From: Paragemmobacter kunshanensis
Lineage (GTDB): Bacteria; Pseudomonadota; Alphaproteobacteria; Rhodobacterales; Rhodobacteraceae
Reading direction: 5' to 3'
Length of the DNA stretch: 64,000 nt
Assembly (NCBI RefSeq): GCF_011059185.1
Contig: NZ_JAALFE010000005.1
Coordinates: 179,199-243,198, forward strand
Below are positions 8,511 to 17,863 of the stretch, piece after piece. The position numbers and the translations under genes are program-made. Positions within the stretch are counted from its first letter, which is position 1. Every line of letters begins with the position of its first letter. The notes below the pieces were generated by a model that saw nothing but the letters and a program-made list of their open reading frames with translations, was not told where the DNA came from and did not search any database.

Positions 8511-9425
8511 ATGACGTCCGAAACCCGCGCCGGCTTCGTCGCCCTGATCGGCGAACCCAATGCCGGGAAATCCACCCTGCTGAACCGGATGGTCGGGGCC
8601 AAGGTCTCCATCGTCACCCACAAGGTGCAGACGACCCGCGCCCGCATCCGGGGCGTCTGCATGGAAGGCCAGTCCCAGATCGTCTTCGTCGACACGCCCG
8701 GTCTCTTCCGCCCCCGCCGCCGCCTTGACCGCGCCATGGTCGCCGCCGCATGGGGCGGGGCGGCGGATGCCGATATCATCGTCCTTCTGGTCGAGGCGCA
8801 TCGCGGCCTGACCGAAGGCGTGCAGGCCATCATCGACAACCTCAAGGACAAGATCCCGTCCGCCGCCACCGTCGCTCTGGCCGTGAACAAGATCGACAAG
8901 GTCAAGGCCGAAACCCTCCTCGCCCTGACCGCGAAACTCAACGAGGCCTTCGCCTTTTCAAAGACCTTCCTCATCAGCGCCGAACGCGGCTATGGCGTGG
9001 ATGACCTGCGCGAATGGCTGGCCGCCGAAATCCCCGCAGGCCCGTGGTTCTATCCCGAAGACCAGATCGCCGACCTGCCCATGCGCATGATCGCGGCCGA
9101 GATGACGCGCGAGAAACTCACCCTGCGCCTGCATGAGGAACTGCCCTACCAGCTGACGGTGGAAACCGAGAAATGGGAGGACCGCCCCGACGGCTCCACC
9201 CGCATCGATCAGGTGGTCTATGTCGCCCGCGACGGCCACAAGGGCATCGTGCTGGGCGCCAAGGGCGAAACGATCAAGGCCATCGGCCAGCAGGCACGGG
9301 CCGAGATCGCCACCTTCCTCGACCGTCCCGTGCATCTGTTCCTGACCGTGAAGGTCCGCCCCAACTGGCTGGAAGAGGCCGAGCGCTATTCCGAAATGGG
9401 GCTGGATTTCAAGGACGGCGACTGA
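8511..9425 (+). CDS. era: GTPase Era
   Basis: Era is an essential GTPase that binds the 3' end of 16S rRNA during 30S maturation. G1 is GEPNAGKST (from residue 14), G3 DTPG (near 61) and G4 NKID (near 126). The KH RNA-binding domain spans roughly residues 225-280 and contains GIVLGAKGETIKAIG. The ATG at 8511, behind GAGGAAAA, is used instead of an upstream in-frame start, giving 304 residues. It is followed by a short hairpin and the DUF1491 gene. Confidence 0.96.
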   Translation: MTSETRAGFVALIGEPNAGKSTLLNRMVGAKVSIVTHKVQTTRARIRGVCMEGQSQIVFVDTPGLFRPRRRLDRAMVAAAWGGAADADIIVLLVEAHRGLTEGVQAIIDNLKDKIPSAATVALAVNKIDKVKAETLLALTAKLNEAFAFSKTFLISAERGYGVDDLREWLAAEIPAGPWFYPEDQIADLPMRMIAAEMTREKLTLRLHEELPYQLTVETEKWEDRPDGSTRIDQVVYVARDGHKGIVLGAKGETIKAIGQQARAEIATFLDRPVHLFLTVKVRPNWLEEAERYSEMGLDFKDGD

Positions 9426-9433
9426 TCCCACCC

Positions 9434-9459
9434 CCGGAGAGGGCAACCGCCCTCCCCGG
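9434..9459. terminator. stem-loop between era and the DUF1491 gene
   Basis: CCGG-A-GAGGGC, loop AACC, GCCCTC-C-CCGG: ten pairs with one internal mismatch, starting 9 bp after the era stop. No U-tract follows, so it may be a processing or partial termination hairpin. Confidence 0.45.
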
Positions 9460-9501
9460 ACCCCTCCCACCGCCCTGATCGAAACCTGGCACAAGGTTCC
9501 C

Positions 9502-9831
9502 ATGCGCCTGACGACCGACCTCTGGGTGTCTGCCTACCTCACCCGCCTCCGGCTGGCCGACATTCCCGTCTATGTCACCGCGAGGGGCGATGCCACGGCA
9601 GGCGCGGTGATCGTGAAATGCGCCACGCTGGACGGTCAGGCCCATGCCGTGCAGCGCAGCTATGACCTGCTGACCGGCGCCCGCGTCTGGGTCACCCTCG
9701 CCCAAGGCCCCGAGACCGAGGTCGACGCCACCCTCCGCCGCCAGCGCGACCGCGACCCCGATCTCTGGGTGATCGAGGTGGAAGACAGGCAGGGCCGCAC
9801 CCTGCTGGATCAGCCGGGTCTTGCAGACTGA
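9502..9831 (+). CDS. DUF1491 family protein
   Basis: A 109-residue soluble protein of the DUF1491 family, common in alphaproteobacteria and of unknown function. The start RLTTDLWVSAYLTRLRL and the later GARVWVTLAQG and DPDLWVIEVEDRQG segments are the recognisable blocks. It lacks a signal peptide or membrane segment. It lies between era and recO, its usual place in this order, so a link to RNA or DNA metabolism is possible only from context. Confidence 0.82.
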   Translation: MRLTTDLWVSAYLTRLRLADIPVYVTARGDATAGAVIVKCATLDGQAHAVQRSYDLLTGARVWVTLAQGPETEVDATLRRQRDRDPDLWVIEVEDRQGRTLLDQPGLAD

Positions 9832-9868
9832 CTTGCCCTTCCCCTGAACCCCGCCGATAGTCGCCCGC

Positions 9869-10597
9869 ATGGAATGGCGGGACGAAGGCGCGCTCCTGTC
9901 GGTCAGACCCCACGGCGAAAGCGCGGCGATCATCGAGGTCTTCACGGGCGAACATGGCCGCCATGCCGGGGTCGTGCGCGGCGGCGCATCCCGCCGCATC
10001 GCCCCCCTCCTGCAACCCGGCGCGCAGGTGCAGGTCACATGGCGTGCCCGGCTGGATGATCATCTGGGCATCTTCACCGTCGAACCCCTCCACGCCCGCG
10101 CCGCACTCCTTTCCGATCCGCTGGCGCTGGCGGGCCTCAACGCCATCTGCGCCATGCTGCGCATGGCTCTGCCCGAACGCGAACCCCACCCGATGCTGCA
10201 CGCCGCAACCATCCCGCTCCTTGACGCGCTGGAGGCAGGCACCGACTGGCCCCCCGCCTATCTGCGCTGGGAACTCCTCCTGCTCGAAGAAATCGGCTTC
10301 GGCCTCGACCTCGCCACCTGTGCCGTTACCGGATCACGCGACGACCTGATCTACGTCTCGCCCAAATCCGGCCGCGCCGTCAGCCGCCAGGGCGCGGGCG
10401 ACTGGGCCAGCCGCCTTCTGCCGCTGCCCCCCGTCCTTCTGGGCCAAGGCCCCGCCAGCGCGGGCGACATCGCACAGGCCCTCGCCCTGACGGGTCATTT
10501 CCTCAACCGCGAACTCGGGCCCTTGCTGAACGGTCGCCCCCTGCCAGAGGCCCGCACCCGCCTGATCGACCGCCTTGCCCGCCGCGCACAGGGCTAG
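9869..10597 (+). CDS. recO: DNA repair protein RecO
   Basis: RecO helps RecR and RecF load RecA onto SSB-coated DNA and anneals single strands. The 242 residues begin with an OB-fold ([25 protein letters not shown], then a Gly/Arg-rich turn), followed by the helical core around [17 protein letters not shown]. The Cys pair of zinc-type RecO proteins is not evident: a single Cys follows in the ATCAVTG segment. Its TAG shares bases with the TAG of the convergent DMT transporter gene, leaving no room for a terminator. Confidence 0.93.
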   Translation: MEWRDEGALLSVRPHGESAAIIEVFTGEHGRHAGVVRGGASRRIAPLLQPGAQVQVTWRARLDDHLGIFTVEPLHARAALLSDPLALAGLNAICAMLRMALPEREPHPMLHAATIPLLDALEAGTDWPPAYLRWELLLLEEIGFGLDLATCAVTGSRDDLIYVSPKSGRAVSRQGAGDWASRLLPLPPVLLGQGPASAGDIAQALALTGHFLNRELGPLLNGRPLPEARTRLIDRLARRAQG

Positions 10598-11517
10598 GCC
10601 TGCCGCTCCTTCACCCGCTGCCGCCACAGCGTGAACAGCCCCGCCGCCACCACCAGCCCCGCGCCGATGGCCACATTCGTCCGCAATTCCTCGCCGAACA
10701 GGAACAGCCCAAGGCCGGATGCCCAGACAAGCTGCAGATAGGCAAAGGGCTGGATGGCCGACGCCTCCGCCACCGCAAAGGCCTTGATCAGCAACCAATG
10801 CCCAAGGATCGCCGTGCAGCACAGCGCCCCCATCCAGCCCCAATCCGCGCCCGACATCGGCTCCCAATACCACAGGCCCACCAGCGTCATCGCCGCCGCC
10901 CCCACCATGCCCGTCCAGAAGAACGACACCCCGGCACTGTCCCCCCGCGCCACATAGCGCGTCAGCAGCCCGTAAACCGCGAAAAGCAGCGCCGACAGCA
11001 GTGGCACCAGCGCCCAGGGCGAAAATACCGCATAGCCCGGCTGCAGGATGATCAGCACGCCCACGAACCCGATCATGATCGCCGCCCAGCGCCGCCAGCC
11101 GACCTTTTCCCCAAGGATCGGCCCCGAAAGCGCGGCAATCAGCAGCGGATAGCAGGTGAACACCGCATGGCTCTCCACCAGCCCCAGCTTCACGAAGGCC
11201 AGCACCATCACGCAGACCTCCGTCACCAGAAGCAACCCCCGCACCACCTGCAACCACGGAAAGCGCGACCGCACCGCCGCCCGCAGCCCCTCCCCCTGCC
11301 GCGCCGCATCCCGCGCCGCCAGCGCCATGACGAAGGCTGCAAAGAACCAGAAACGGATCATCACCACCATGAAGACGTTGTACTCGCTCGCCAGATGGCG
11401 CGAGATGCCGTCCTGCACCGCAAAGACCACCGTCGTCGCCACCATCAGCCAGATGCCCAGCGTGGTGTTCTGCACCGTCGCATTGCTGTTGCGGTCCAGC
11501 TTCGGCAACCCGCTCAT
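10594..11517 (-). CDS. EamA-family DMT-superfamily transporter
   Basis: 307 residues with about ten hydrophobic segments in two EamA repeats, as in DMT drug/metabolite exporters. The first repeat starts at [21 protein letters not shown], the second near [16 protein letters not shown]. The substrate cannot be deduced; nucleosides, amino acids and toxic metabolites are all known for the superfamily. The ATG at 11517 overlaps the TGA of mnmD (ATGA), which sets the start against longer in-frame options. It converges with recO, sharing the stop region. Confidence 0.85.
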   Translation of the reverse strand: MSGLPKLDRNSNATVQNTTLGIWLMVATTVVFAVQDGISRHLASEYNVFMVVMIRFWFFAAFVMALAARDAARQGEGLRAAVRSRFPWLQVVRGLLLVTEVCVMVLAFVKLGLVESHAVFTCYPLLIAALSGPILGEKVGWRRWAAIMIGFVGVLIILQPGYAVFSPWALVPLLSALLFAVYGLLTRYVARGDSAGVSFFWTGMVGAAAMTLVGLWYWEPMSGADWGWMGALCCTAILGHWLLIKAFAVAEASAIQPFAYLQLVWASGLGLFLFGEELRTNVAIGAGLVVAAGLFTLWRQRVKERQA

Positions 11518-12194
11518 GCCAGAATCCCCGCCGTCATGTGCCGCTTCCTTCCATGTCCCGCCCGCCGCTCCACGGCAAAGCCCGCCCCGGCCAGCGCGCG
11601 CCGCACATGGCCCGCCGCCGTATAGGTGGCGAATGTCCCGCCCGGCGCGGTATGCGCCGCCACCGCCCGCATCAGATCGTCCGACCACAGTTCCGGGTTC
11701 TTCGCAGGCGAAAACCCGTCCAGAAACCACGCATCCGCGACGCCCGCCCATTCGGGCAGCCGCGCGCGCGCATCGCCCAGGATCACCTCTGCCTGCAAAC
11801 CCGGCAACGCGATCTCCCGCGCCCCTGCCGCCCATTGCGCCAGCATCGGCCCCGCCACTGCGGCGGCCTCGGGAAAGGCCGCCAAGGCCCGCGCCATCTC
11901 TTCCGCCGTCAGGGGATAGGCTTCAAAGGACGTGAACCGCACCACCCCCGGCGCGCCGACCGATTGCCAGCACAGCCACAGCGCCAGAAGGTTCAGCCCC
12001 GTCCCGAAACCCAGCTCAGCCACCCGGAACCCGTCGCGCAGCCGCCCCGGCAGCCCGTTGCCATCCAGAAACACATGCCGCGTCTCGGCCAGACCATCCG
12101 CCAACGAAAAATAGGGGTCATCGAACCGCCGCGACACCGGCACGATCCCGTCGCGCCAATCCAGACCGCCCTCACCCTGTTCGCCGCCCGCCAT
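11514..12194 (-). CDS. mnmD: tRNA (5-methylaminomethyl-2-thiouridine)(34) methyltransferase MnmD
   Basis: 226 residues. An SAM-dependent methyltransferase that makes the final mnm5 group at tRNA wobble uridine 34. The SAM site is VAELGFGTGLNLLALW (about residues 56-71), and DAWFLDGFSPAKNPELW is the family's second signature. In E. coli this domain is fused to the FAD domain MnmC(o). Here it stands alone and diverges, 49 bp away, from a DAO-type oxidase gene. It is coupled by a 4-bp overlap to the downstream exporter. Confidence 0.9.
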   Translation of the reverse strand: MAGGEQGEGGLDWRDGIVPVSRRFDDPYFSLADGLAETRHVFLDGNGLPGRLRDGFRVAELGFGTGLNLLALWLCWQSVGAPGVVRFTSFEAYPLTAEEMARALAAFPEAAAVAGPMLAQWAAGAREIALPGLQAEVILGDARARLPEWAGVADAWFLDGFSPAKNPELWSDDLMRAVAAHTAPGGTFATYTAAGHVRRALAGAGFAVERRAGHGRKRHMTAGILA

Positions 12195-12243
12195 TTGCCC
12201 TAAACCCCGAAATCGCGGCGGACCATGGGCAAGGGCGCGGGGA

Positions 12244-13290
12244 ATGGCAAGTCACGATCTCACGGTGATGGGCGGGGGCATCTTCGGCCTCTCCTGCGCG
12301 TGGGAGGCCGCGCGGCGCGGCGCCCGCGTCCGCCTGATCGAACGCCACGCCATCGGCGCGGGGTCCTCCGGCGGGCTGGTCGGGGCGCTGGCCCCCCATG
12401 TGCCGGAAAACTGGAACCCCAAGAAACAGTTCCAGCTTGAAAGCCTTCTCATGGCCCCAGATTGGTGGGCCGAAATCGCCGCCACCGGCGGCACCGATCC
12501 CGGCTATCTCCGCTCCGGTCGGCTGCAACCCATCCCCGATGACCGCGCGCTCCAGAATGCCCGCGCCCGCATCATTGAGGCCCGCACCCTCTGGCAGGGC
12601 CGCGCCGACTGGCGCGTCATCCCGGCAACCGGCGGGGCATGGGAACCCCACAGCCCGACGGGCTGGCTCATCCATGACACGCTCACCGCCCGCCTGCACC
12701 CACGCCAAGCCGCCGCCGCCCTCACCGCCGCGCTCAACGCCAAAGGGGTCCGGATCGACATCGGCGATCACAGCCCCCAAGGCCCCACGCTCTGGGCCAC
12801 GGGCTATACGGGCCTCCTCGACCTCAACACCGCGCTCGATCACCCCGTCGGCGCGGGCGTCAAGGGTCAGGCCCTCCTCCTGCAACACGATGCCCGCGAC
12901 CTGCCACAGCTTTTCGCCGACGCCCTCCACATCGTGCCCCATGCCGATGGCACCACCGCCATCGGCTCCACCTCGGAAAACGACTGGTCAGACCCCACCG
13001 CCACCGACGCGCAACTCGACGACATCCTCACCCGCGCCCGCGCCGCCCTGCCCGTCCTTGGCGCGGCAAAGTTGATTGACCGCTGGGCCGGCATCCGCCC
13101 CCGCGCCCGGTCACGCGCGCCCATGCTCGGCGCTTGGCCGGGCCGCCCCGGTCACTTCATCGCGAACGGAGGATTCAAGATCGGCTTCGGCATGGCCCCC
13201 AAGGTCGCCACCACCATGGCCGACCTCATCCTGAACGGTCAGGACACCATCCCCAAAGGCTTCCGCGTGGAAGACAACCTCCGCCTTTAG
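12244..13290 (+). CDS. FAD-dependent oxidoreductase, DAO family (candidate MnmC oxidase partner)
   Basis: 348 residues. The dinucleotide-binding motif GGGIFGLSCAWEAARRG at the N-terminus and the C-terminal IANGGFKIGFGMAP segment place it in the D-amino-acid oxidase / glycine oxidase superfamily. E. coli MnmC joins a MnmD methyltransferase to such a domain, which removes the carboxymethyl group from cmnm5U34. The divergent position 49 bp from mnmD makes this a candidate for that activity in a split arrangement. An amino-acid oxidase role remains possible. Its stop shares bases with the next convergent gene. Confidence 0.8.
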   Translation: MASHDLTVMGGGIFGLSCAWEAARRGARVRLIERHAIGAGSSGGLVGALAPHVPENWNPKKQFQLESLLMAPDWWAEIAATGGTDPGYLRSGRLQPIPDDRALQNARARIIEARTLWQGRADWRVIPATGGAWEPHSPTGWLIHDTLTARLHPRQAAAALTAALNAKGVRIDIGDHSPQGPTLWATGYTGLLDLNTALDHPVGAGVKGQALLLQHDARDLPQLFADALHIVPHADGTTAIGSTSENDWSDPTATDAQLDDILTRARAALPVLGAAKLIDRWAGIRPRARSRAPMLGAWPGRPGHFIANGGFKIGFGMAPKVATTMADLILNGQDTIPKGFRVEDNLRL

Positions 13291-13637
13291 CCGCGCGGCA
13301 GATAGCCCACCGGCGCATTCTCGTCGCGCCAGTAATCCAGCGCCGGGCGGTCCAGCACCGCCGTCGACCGCTTGAACTCGCAGATCAATTCGCCATTCTC
13401 GGCGACAGAGGCGACGATCAGGCACTGAAAGATATGGTTCGCCCCGTCATAGACATCGACCAGCCCCCGCAGGCTTGGCGTCAGCGCGGCATCCAGCGCA
13501 AAGCCCTCGTCCCAGAACCGCAGAATGGGAAAGACCGCATGCCCCACCTGCACCCGCAGGCGCGACTTGCGCTTCAGGTCGCGCTTGCGGGCCATCTCCA
13601 GCCCCTCGCGGATCTCTTTCGACAGGAACTCCAGCAT
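13287..13637 (-). CDS. conserved hypothetical protein, 116 residues
   Basis: A soluble protein with a basic N-terminal helix (EIREGLEMARKRDLKRKSRLR) followed by a predicted beta-rich body containing VGHAVFPILRFWDEGFALDA, VDVYDGANHIFQC and LICEFKRS. The arrangement of a basic R-rich start and a beta barrel recalls PilZ-like proteins, but I do not see the full c-di-GMP motif, so this is only a possibility. ATG at 13637 with GGAGAGCGGA before it. It converges on the DAO gene with overlapping stops and diverges from the cobalamin genes. Confidence 0.7.
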   Translation of the reverse strand: MLEFLSKEIREGLEMARKRDLKRKSRLRVQVGHAVFPILRFWDEGFALDAALTPSLRGLVDVYDGANHIFQCLIVASVAENGELICEFKRSTAVLDRPALDYWRDENAPVGYLPRG

Positions 13638-13661
13638 TCCGCTCTCCCTTCCATGGGCAAA

Positions 13662-13676
13662 GTCTGCGGCGCAGAC
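13662..13676. promoter_or_regulatory. perfect palindrome upstream of the 116-residue protein gene
   Basis: GTCTGCG-G-CGCAGAC lies 25 bp before the minus-strand ATG at 13637, inside the divergent region shared with the cobalamin gene at 13807. Its symmetry and position suit an operator, but no cognate regulator is evident. Confidence 0.35.
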
Positions 13677-13806
13677 GGGCCAAATCAAGGAAACGGCAAG
13701 GCGTAACTTTGATGTTAACCAACCGTGACAGTTTTGCAGCAGCCCCCGCCCTGCCAAAGCCCTTCGGGTGATGGACAGCGCCGCCACAATCGGGTCTGTC
13801 GCGCCC

Positions 13807-14757
13807 ATGACGCCCGATCACACCCGAATCGCAGAACCCGACCACGGCGGCGGCATAGACGCCGCAGCCGCCCGTTGGGGCGGCACCCGCGCCGATTGGC
13901 TGGATCTCTCCACCGGCATCAACCCGCGCCCCTACCCGCTGCCGCCCCTGCCCGCCGATGCCTGGACCGCACTGCCTGACCGGGCCGCCTTCGCCGCGCT
14001 GGAAACCGCCGCCCGCCGCTTCTGGGCCGTCCCCCATGCCGCCGACATCATCGCCGCCCCCGGTGCCTCCGCCCTCATCGCCCGCATCCCCGCGCTGCTG
14101 CCTCCCGGACGCATCGCCATCCCCGCCCCCACCTACAACGAACACGCCCGCGCCTTCCGCGCCGCAGGCTGGACCGTCACCGATAACGCGACAGAGGCCA
14201 CCGTCATCGTCCACCCCAACAACCCCGACGGCCGCCTCCACCCCCCCCCCTCCACCCCCTTCGCCGTCATCGACGAAAGCTTCTGCGACACCACCCCCGG
14301 CGCCACCCATATCGGCCAATCCACCCGCCCCGGCACCCTGATCCTCAAAAGCTTCGGCAAATTCTGGGGCCTCGCCGGTGCCCGCCTCGGCTTCGCCATC
14401 GGCGACCCGCAGCTCATCGCCCGCCTCAAACCCATGATCGGCCCCTGGGCCGTCCCCGGCCCCACCCTCGCCATCGCCACCGCCGCCCTTTCCGACGACG
14501 TCTGGGCACAAACCACCCGCGCCCGCCTCGCCACCGACGCCCAGCGCCTCGACACGCTCATGTCACGGTCCGGCGCCACCCCCCTCGGCGGCACCACCCT
14601 TTTCCGCCTCTACGACACGCCCGACGCAGGCGCATGGCAGGACCGCCTCGCCCGCCACCGCATCCTCACCCGCATCTTCCCCTATTCCACCCGCTGGCTC
14701 CGCCTCGGCTTGCCCGATGGCGCAGGCTGGCACCGACTGGAACACGCCCTAACATGA
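13807..14757 (+). CDS. threonine-phosphate decarboxylase (cobalamin biosynthesis; CobD of Salmonella, CobC of Pseudomonas nomenclature)
   Basis: A PLP-dependent class I/II aminotransferase-fold enzyme that makes (R)-1-aminopropan-2-ol phosphate, the linker of the cobalamin nucleotide loop. [15 protein letters not shown] and [14 protein letters not shown] form the characteristic start, HPNNPDGR the cofactor loop, and [17 protein letters not shown] contains the PLP Lys (SFGK). I choose the ATG at 13807; an upstream GTG would add 13 atypical residues. The gene overlaps cbiB by ATGA, giving two consecutive steps of B12 assembly. Confidence 0.92.
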   Translation: MTPDHTRIAEPDHGGGIDAAAARWGGTRADWLDLSTGINPRPYPLPPLPADAWTALPDRAAFAALETAARRFWAVPHAADIIAAPGASALIARIPALLPPGRIAIPAPTYNEHARAFRAAGWTVTDNATEATVIVHPNNPDGRLHPPPSTPFAVIDESFCDTTPGATHIGQSTRPGTLILKSFGKFWGLAGARLGFAIGDPQLIARLKPMIGPWAVPGPTLAIATAALSDDVWAQTTRARLATDAQRLDTLMSRSGATPLGGTTLFRLYDTPDAGAWQDRLARHRILTRIFPYSTRWLRLGLPDGAGWHRLEHALT

Positions 14758-15662
14758 GCGCGACCCTCCTCCTCCCCGCCCTCCTCCTCGACGCGGCCTT
14801 GGGCGAGCCGAAATGGCTCTGGAACCGCTATCCGCACCCCGCCGTCCTGATGGGCCGCGCCATCGGCTGGGCCGACAGGCGCTTCAACCAGGGCGCGCAC
14901 AAACGCCTGAAAGGCAGCGCCACCATGGCCGCGCTTGGGCTTGCCGCCGCAACCCTCGGCTGGCTCATCCACCTCATCCCCGATTACGGCCTGCTGGAAA
15001 TCATCACCGCCGCCATCCTGCTGGCGCAGAAATCCCTCGTCGATCACGTCCGCGCCGTGGCCGATGAACTCCGCCTCTCGCTCCCCTCCGGCCGCCGCGC
15101 CGTGTCGATGATCGTGGGCCGCGACACCGCCACGCTGGACGAACCCGCCGTCTCCCGCGCCGCCATCGAAAGCGCCGCCGAAAACCTGTCGGACGGCGTC
15201 ATCGCCCCGGCCTTCTGGTTCCTCATCGCGGGCCTGCCCGGCCTCATGCTCTACAAGATCACCAACACCGCCGACAGCATGATCGGCCACCGCACCCCCC
15301 GGCATCAGGAATTCGGCTGGGCCGCCGCCCGCTTCGACGACCTTTTGAACCTCATCCCCGCCCGCCTCACCGCCCTCCTCCTCGCCCTATCCCACGGCTG
15401 GGCCGACCCCCGCCCCATCCTGCGCGATGCCCCCCTGCACCGCTCGCCCAATGCAGGCTGGCCCGAGGCAGCGATGGCCGTGATCCTGAACACCGCCCTC
15501 TCCGGCCCGCGCGCCTATCACGGCGAGATGCGCGATTACCCCTGGGTCCACCCCGAAGGCCGCCGCAACCCCGGCCCCGCCGAGATCGACGCCGCCTGCG
15601 CCGCGCTCTGGCGCGCATGGGCCGCCATGTTCGCCCTTACCGCCCTCATCGCGATCATCTGA
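14754..15662 (+). CDS. cbiB: adenosylcobinamide-phosphate synthase
   Basis: CbiB (CobD in Pseudomonas nomenclature) attaches aminopropanol phosphate to adenosylcobyric acid at the membrane. About 302 residues with several hydrophobic helices. Conserved blocks are [20 protein letters not shown] at the N-terminus, [17 protein letters not shown] in the middle and [14 protein letters not shown] after it. It starts inside the stop of the preceding decarboxylase gene. No cobalamin riboswitch is evident upstream of the pair. Confidence 0.94.
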   Translation: MSATLLLPALLLDAALGEPKWLWNRYPHPAVLMGRAIGWADRRFNQGAHKRLKGSATMAALGLAAATLGWLIHLIPDYGLLEIITAAILLAQKSLVDHVRAVADELRLSLPSGRRAVSMIVGRDTATLDEPAVSRAAIESAAENLSDGVIAPAFWFLIAGLPGLMLYKITNTADSMIGHRTPRHQEFGWAAARFDDLLNLIPARLTALLLALSHGWADPRPILRDAPLHRSPNAGWPEAAMAVILNTALSGPRAYHGEMRDYPWVHPEGRRNPGPAEIDAACAALWRAWAAMFALTALIAII

Positions 15663-15727
15663 TCGCCGGACGGTTGCACCCCCGCCGCCCAGCCCCTACC
15701 CTCCGCCGCTCATTACCGGAGTGCCCG

Positions 15728-16891
15728 ATGCGCCTGACCCTCCTCGCCGCCCTCACCGCCGCCACCCCCGCCCTCGCACAAACCCCCTGCGGCGGCGACT
15801 TCCCCGCATGGGTGAAGGGCGTCAAGGCCGAGGCCACGGCAAAAGGCATCCCCGCCGAAACCGCCGACGCCTTCTTCTCGGGCCTCTCCCCCGATCCCCG
15901 CGTGCTGAAGGCCGACCGTTCCCAAGGCGTCTTCCGCAAAAGCTTTCTCGAATTCTCCAAAAGCCTCATCTCCCGCGACCGGCTCACCCGTGGCCGCGCC
16001 CTTGCCGATCAATGGGATGCGATCTTCGACCGCGCCGAAGCCGAATACGGCGTCTCGCGCGGCATCCTCCTTGCCTTCTGGGCCTTCGAGACGGATTACG
16101 GCGCGGTGCAGGGCGATTTCGAAACCCGCCGCGCGCTGGCCACCCTCGCCCATGACTGCCGCCGCCCCGACCTCTTCCGCCCGCAGGTCCTTGCCGCGCT
16201 GGAAATGCACCGCCTCGGCGAGTTTGACCTGAACACCACCGGCGCCTGGGCGGGCGAGATCGGCATGGTCCAGATGCTCCCCGGCGATATCCTCGAACGC
16301 GGTGTGGATGGCGATGGCGACGGCCTCGTCACGCTCAAGACCTCGGTCCCCGATGCACTCCTCTCCGGCGCGAGGATGCTGCAGCACCACGGCTGGCGCG
16401 CGGGAGAGCCCTGGATGCAGGAGGTGATCCTTCCCGATACCTTCGATTGGGATCTGACCGGTCTCGACACCGAACTTCCCGCCGAACAATGGGCCGCCAT
16501 GGGCGTGCAGATCCGCGGCGGCGTGCTGACCAATGGCCTGCCCGCCTCGATCCTGCTGCCGCAGGGGCGCAAGGGGCCGGCCTTCCTTGTCTATCCCAAC
16601 TTCCGCGTGCTTTTCGACTGGAACAAAAGCTTCGTCTACGTCACCACCGCCGCCTATTTCGCCACCCGCCTGACAGGGGCGGAACCCTATCTCGCCGGCA
16701 ATCCCGATCCCGCCCTCAGCCTTGAACAGATGAAGGCCCTGCAGACGAAACTCGCCGCGCTCGGCCATGACGTGGGCGCGGTGGACGGCATCCTTGGCGC
16801 GGCGACCCGGATCGCCGTGCAAAAGGAACAGGCCCGCCTCGGCCTTCCCGCCGATGCCTGGCCCACGCCCGAACTGCTGGATCGCCTATAG
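15728..16891 (+). CDS. lytic murein transglycosylase (MltB/SLT_2 type) with a peptidoglycan-binding domain
   Basis: 387 residues, periplasmic. A signal peptide (about residues 1-18, cleaved after ALA) precedes an SLT_2 domain that cleaves peptidoglycan to 1,6-anhydro products. The catalytic Glu is in LAFWAFETDYGAVQG, and GEIGMVQMLPGDIL is the second family motif. The last ~60 residues form a PG_binding_1 domain (MKALQTKLAALGHDVG...). The start is the ATG at 15728. Its TAG overlaps the stop of the convergent DMSP lyase gene by 6 bp. Confidence 0.92.
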   Translation: MRLTLLAALTAATPALAQTPCGGDFPAWVKGVKAEATAKGIPAETADAFFSGLSPDPRVLKADRSQGVFRKSFLEFSKSLISRDRLTRGRALADQWDAIFDRAEAEYGVSRGILLAFWAFETDYGAVQGDFETRRALATLAHDCRRPDLFRPQVLAALEMHRLGEFDLNTTGAWAGEIGMVQMLPGDILERGVDGDGDGLVTLKTSVPDALLSGARMLQHHGWRAGEPWMQEVILPDTFDWDLTGLDTELPAEQWAAMGVQIRGGVLTNGLPASILLPQGRKGPAFLVYPNFRVLFDWNKSFVYVTTAAYFATRLTGAEPYLAGNPDPALSLEQMKALQTKLAALGHDVGAVDGILGAATRIAVQKEQARLGLPADAWPTPELLDRL

Positions 16892-17596
16892 CGCCGCCGC
16901 CTCCACAGGCAGGAACCACAAGGCCAGGAACGGCGCCTTGCCAGACCGCATCGCATGCCGGATGCCCGGCGGGTTGTAGATCAGCCCCGTCATCCCCGGA
17001 TCGGTCCAGTCCATCCCGGCATTCCACCATTCGCCGGGGGCCAGCGACAGATACACCTCTTCCGGCGGATGGTCGTGATCGACATAGGTCACCCCCGGGG
17101 CCATCACCGTGGCCCCGATCCAGACATCCGACCGATCCTCGATCCCCCCGGGGCCAAGGATCAGGGCATTGGCATGCCCATCCCAGAAAGCCCGGTCCGC
17201 CGGATCGGCCGACAGCCGCCGCTTCCATTCCAACCGGTCCACGATCTCGCCCAGCGCATCGGCCAGCGCCGCGCGCGGCCCGCCCTCCGCCTGTTCCAGC
17301 GCCGCCTCGATCCAGCCGCAGACCGGCAGCATCGCAGGCTCCGCGCCGCCTGCCGCACCCACCCTGTCGCGACAGCGCCCGAACACCCGCGCGCCCGCCG
17401 CAGCCGCCGCCTCCGGCCCCGAGGATGCCCCCAGCGCCGCCTCTGCCGCTTCAAGAAACCGCCGGATCGCCGGATCGCGCATCACGCCCACCACGCTTGC
17501 CACCCCATTCTCCCACGGCCCCACCCTGCCCTGCGGGGCATGCCCCCGCAACCACCTTTCCCAAGACAGGCCCCATCGCCGCAGTCCTGCCATCAT
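16886..17596 (-). CDS. dddL: DMSP lyase-like cupin (DddL family)
   Basis: 236 residues. The C-terminal cupin barrel contains VDHDHPPEEVYLSLAPGEW, with the His-x-His-x4-Glu-x3-Tyr arrangement of metal and substrate residues in DMSP lyases, and PPGIRHAMRSGKAPFLALWF, with the later His. Such enzymes cleave dimethylsulfoniopropionate to dimethyl sulfide and acrylate. The long helical N-terminus before the cupin fits DddL better than the shorter DddQ/DddW. Family identity is by motif and length only. No acrylate-catabolism or DMSP-transport genes adjoin it. Two consecutive ATGs make the exact start uncertain by one codon. Confidence 0.7.
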   Translation of the reverse strand: MMAGLRRWGLSWERWLRGHAPQGRVGPWENGVASVVGVMRDPAIRRFLEAAEAALGASSGPEAAAAAGARVFGRCRDRVGAAGGAEPAMLPVCGWIEAALEQAEGGPRAALADALGEIVDRLEWKRRLSADPADRAFWDGHANALILGPGGIEDRSDVWIGATVMAPGVTYVDHDHPPEEVYLSLAPGEWWNAGMDWTDPGMTGLIYNPPGIRHAMRSGKAPFLALWFLPVEAAAL

Positions 17597-17863
17597 TCAC
17601 GGCCGCCCTGACCCAGGGCCGCCCGACACCAGATGCAGATGCCGCCCGCCAGCCGCCGGAATGAACCGTTCACGCCAGAATTCCCGCGCCCGTCGCGAAT
17701 TGGCCCCCGCGCAGCACACAGTTCGCGAAAAAGCTGATCAATCCACGGCCAGCCCCCGAATCTTCCCCATTTACGCCCCATTCACCATGAATCCTGCACG
17801 CGATCGGGTGGCGCATACCCCCCCAGCCGGTCCGTTGTGTTGTAACGAGTAGGACTGTTTCCA
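17597..17863. other. intergenic region upstream of the RTX/Hint gene
   Basis: 267 bp between the divergent DMSP lyase and RTX/Hint genes, so it should hold both promoters. I see no convincing -35/-10 pair, repeat or RNA gene. AGTAGGA about 10 bp before the ATG at 17864 is the likely ribosome-binding site. Confidence 0.4.

Noticed and set aside
13638..13806. Cobalamin riboswitch before the B12 genes
   Set aside because: No B12 box or suitable structure in the 169-bp gap.
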